NCBI GenBank assembly: GCA_033720815.1
Contig: JAWWBT010000120.1
Coordinates: 1 to 7,019, forward strand
Reading direction: 5' to 3'
Source: JAWWBS01 sp033720815
GTDB lineage: Bacteria > Pseudomonadota > Gammaproteobacteria > Natronospirales > JAJUFS01
Length of the DNA: 7,019 nt
Shown here: one piece after another, positions 6,822 to 7,019 of the stretch
How positions within the stretch are numbered: position 1 is the first letter of the stretch
How the letters are laid out: each line of letters opens with the position of its first letter
Translations under genes and position numbers: made by a program
The notes under the pieces: generated by a model
Seen by the model: only the letters and a program-made list of their open reading frames with translations
What the model was told of the DNA's origin: nothing
The model's database searches: none

Positions 6822-7019
6822 TCTTGCTTCTCCGTAGGCGGCGCTTCGACTTCCTCGATCACCGGATCTTCCCAGCTGCCGGTAATCTTGTACTTGACCT
6901 GTGTGATGTCTGACAGCGGTGTTTTCAATATCTGGGAGGCCAGCAGTAGTGCAGCTCCAACGGTCGGGCCGGCAGCAAGGTACCCTGCCACCGGAATCGT
7001 GGCACCTACGCCGGGATCA
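6818..7019 (-). CDS. yhdP: YhdP C-terminus (AsmA-like envelope protein, TIGR02099), partial
   Basis: Only the last 66 residues are in the window. They read as the conserved end of YhdP: IPVAGYLAAGPTVGAALLLASQIL (8-31), then KTPLSDITQVKYKITGSWEDPVIEEVE and a short charged tail. YhdP is a very large inner-membrane-anchored AsmA/TamB-like protein of more than 1000 residues. With TamB and YdbH it is implicated in moving phospholipids across the periplasm to the outer membrane. The stop TGA overlaps the ATG of the next gene. This is the first visible gene of a minus-strand run ending with tldD; the N-terminus and promoter lie outside the window. Confidence 0.88.
   Translation of the reverse strand, partial: DPGVGATIPVAGYLAAGPTVGAALLLASQILKTPLSDITQVKYKITGSWEDPVIEEVEAPPTEKQE

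Overview
This window looks like ordinary chromosome from a GC-rich gammaproteobacterium outside the Enterobacterales. The evidence is the DarP (YjgA) family protein, the TldD/TldE (PmbA) pair, the order yhdP - small secreted protein - nitrilase - tldD, and the dense packing of genes with ATGA stop/start overlaps. I cannot name a genus. I see no mobile element, CRISPR array, tRNA or rRNA, and no clear sign of horizontal transfer.

There are three transcription blocks. On the minus strand at the left (1-1743), pmbA/tldE is followed 46 bases downstream by a signal-peptide-bearing isoaspartyl peptidase/L-asparaginase, cut by the window edge. On the plus strand in the middle (1872-4082) lie darP, purE and purK. 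darP diverges from pmbA across a 128-base gap, and purK ends at a strong hairpin terminator. On the minus strand at the right (4164-7019), read right to left, are the C-terminus of yhdP, a 113-residue secreted protein of unknown function, a Nit1-type amidase and tldD. The first two junctions of this block are 4-base stop/start overlaps. tldD converges on purK, and the hairpin between them can serve both strands.

Functionally, TldD (with its HExxxH...C zinc site) and TldE/PmbA (without it) are expected to form one heteromeric peptidase, although they are transcribed from separate units about 2.4 kb apart. PurE and PurK catalyse two consecutive steps of de novo purine synthesis. DarP is a 50S ribosome assembly factor. 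YhdP is an AsmA-like envelope protein linked to phospholipid transport to the outer membrane. The Nit1-type enzyme is a probable deaminated-glutathione amidase.

I did not find a convincing new multi-gene system. The least understood element is the small secreted protein translationally coupled between yhdP and the amidase. The next most interesting points are a possible leaderless purE start and the presence of both Tld subunits around a purine-synthesis operon.
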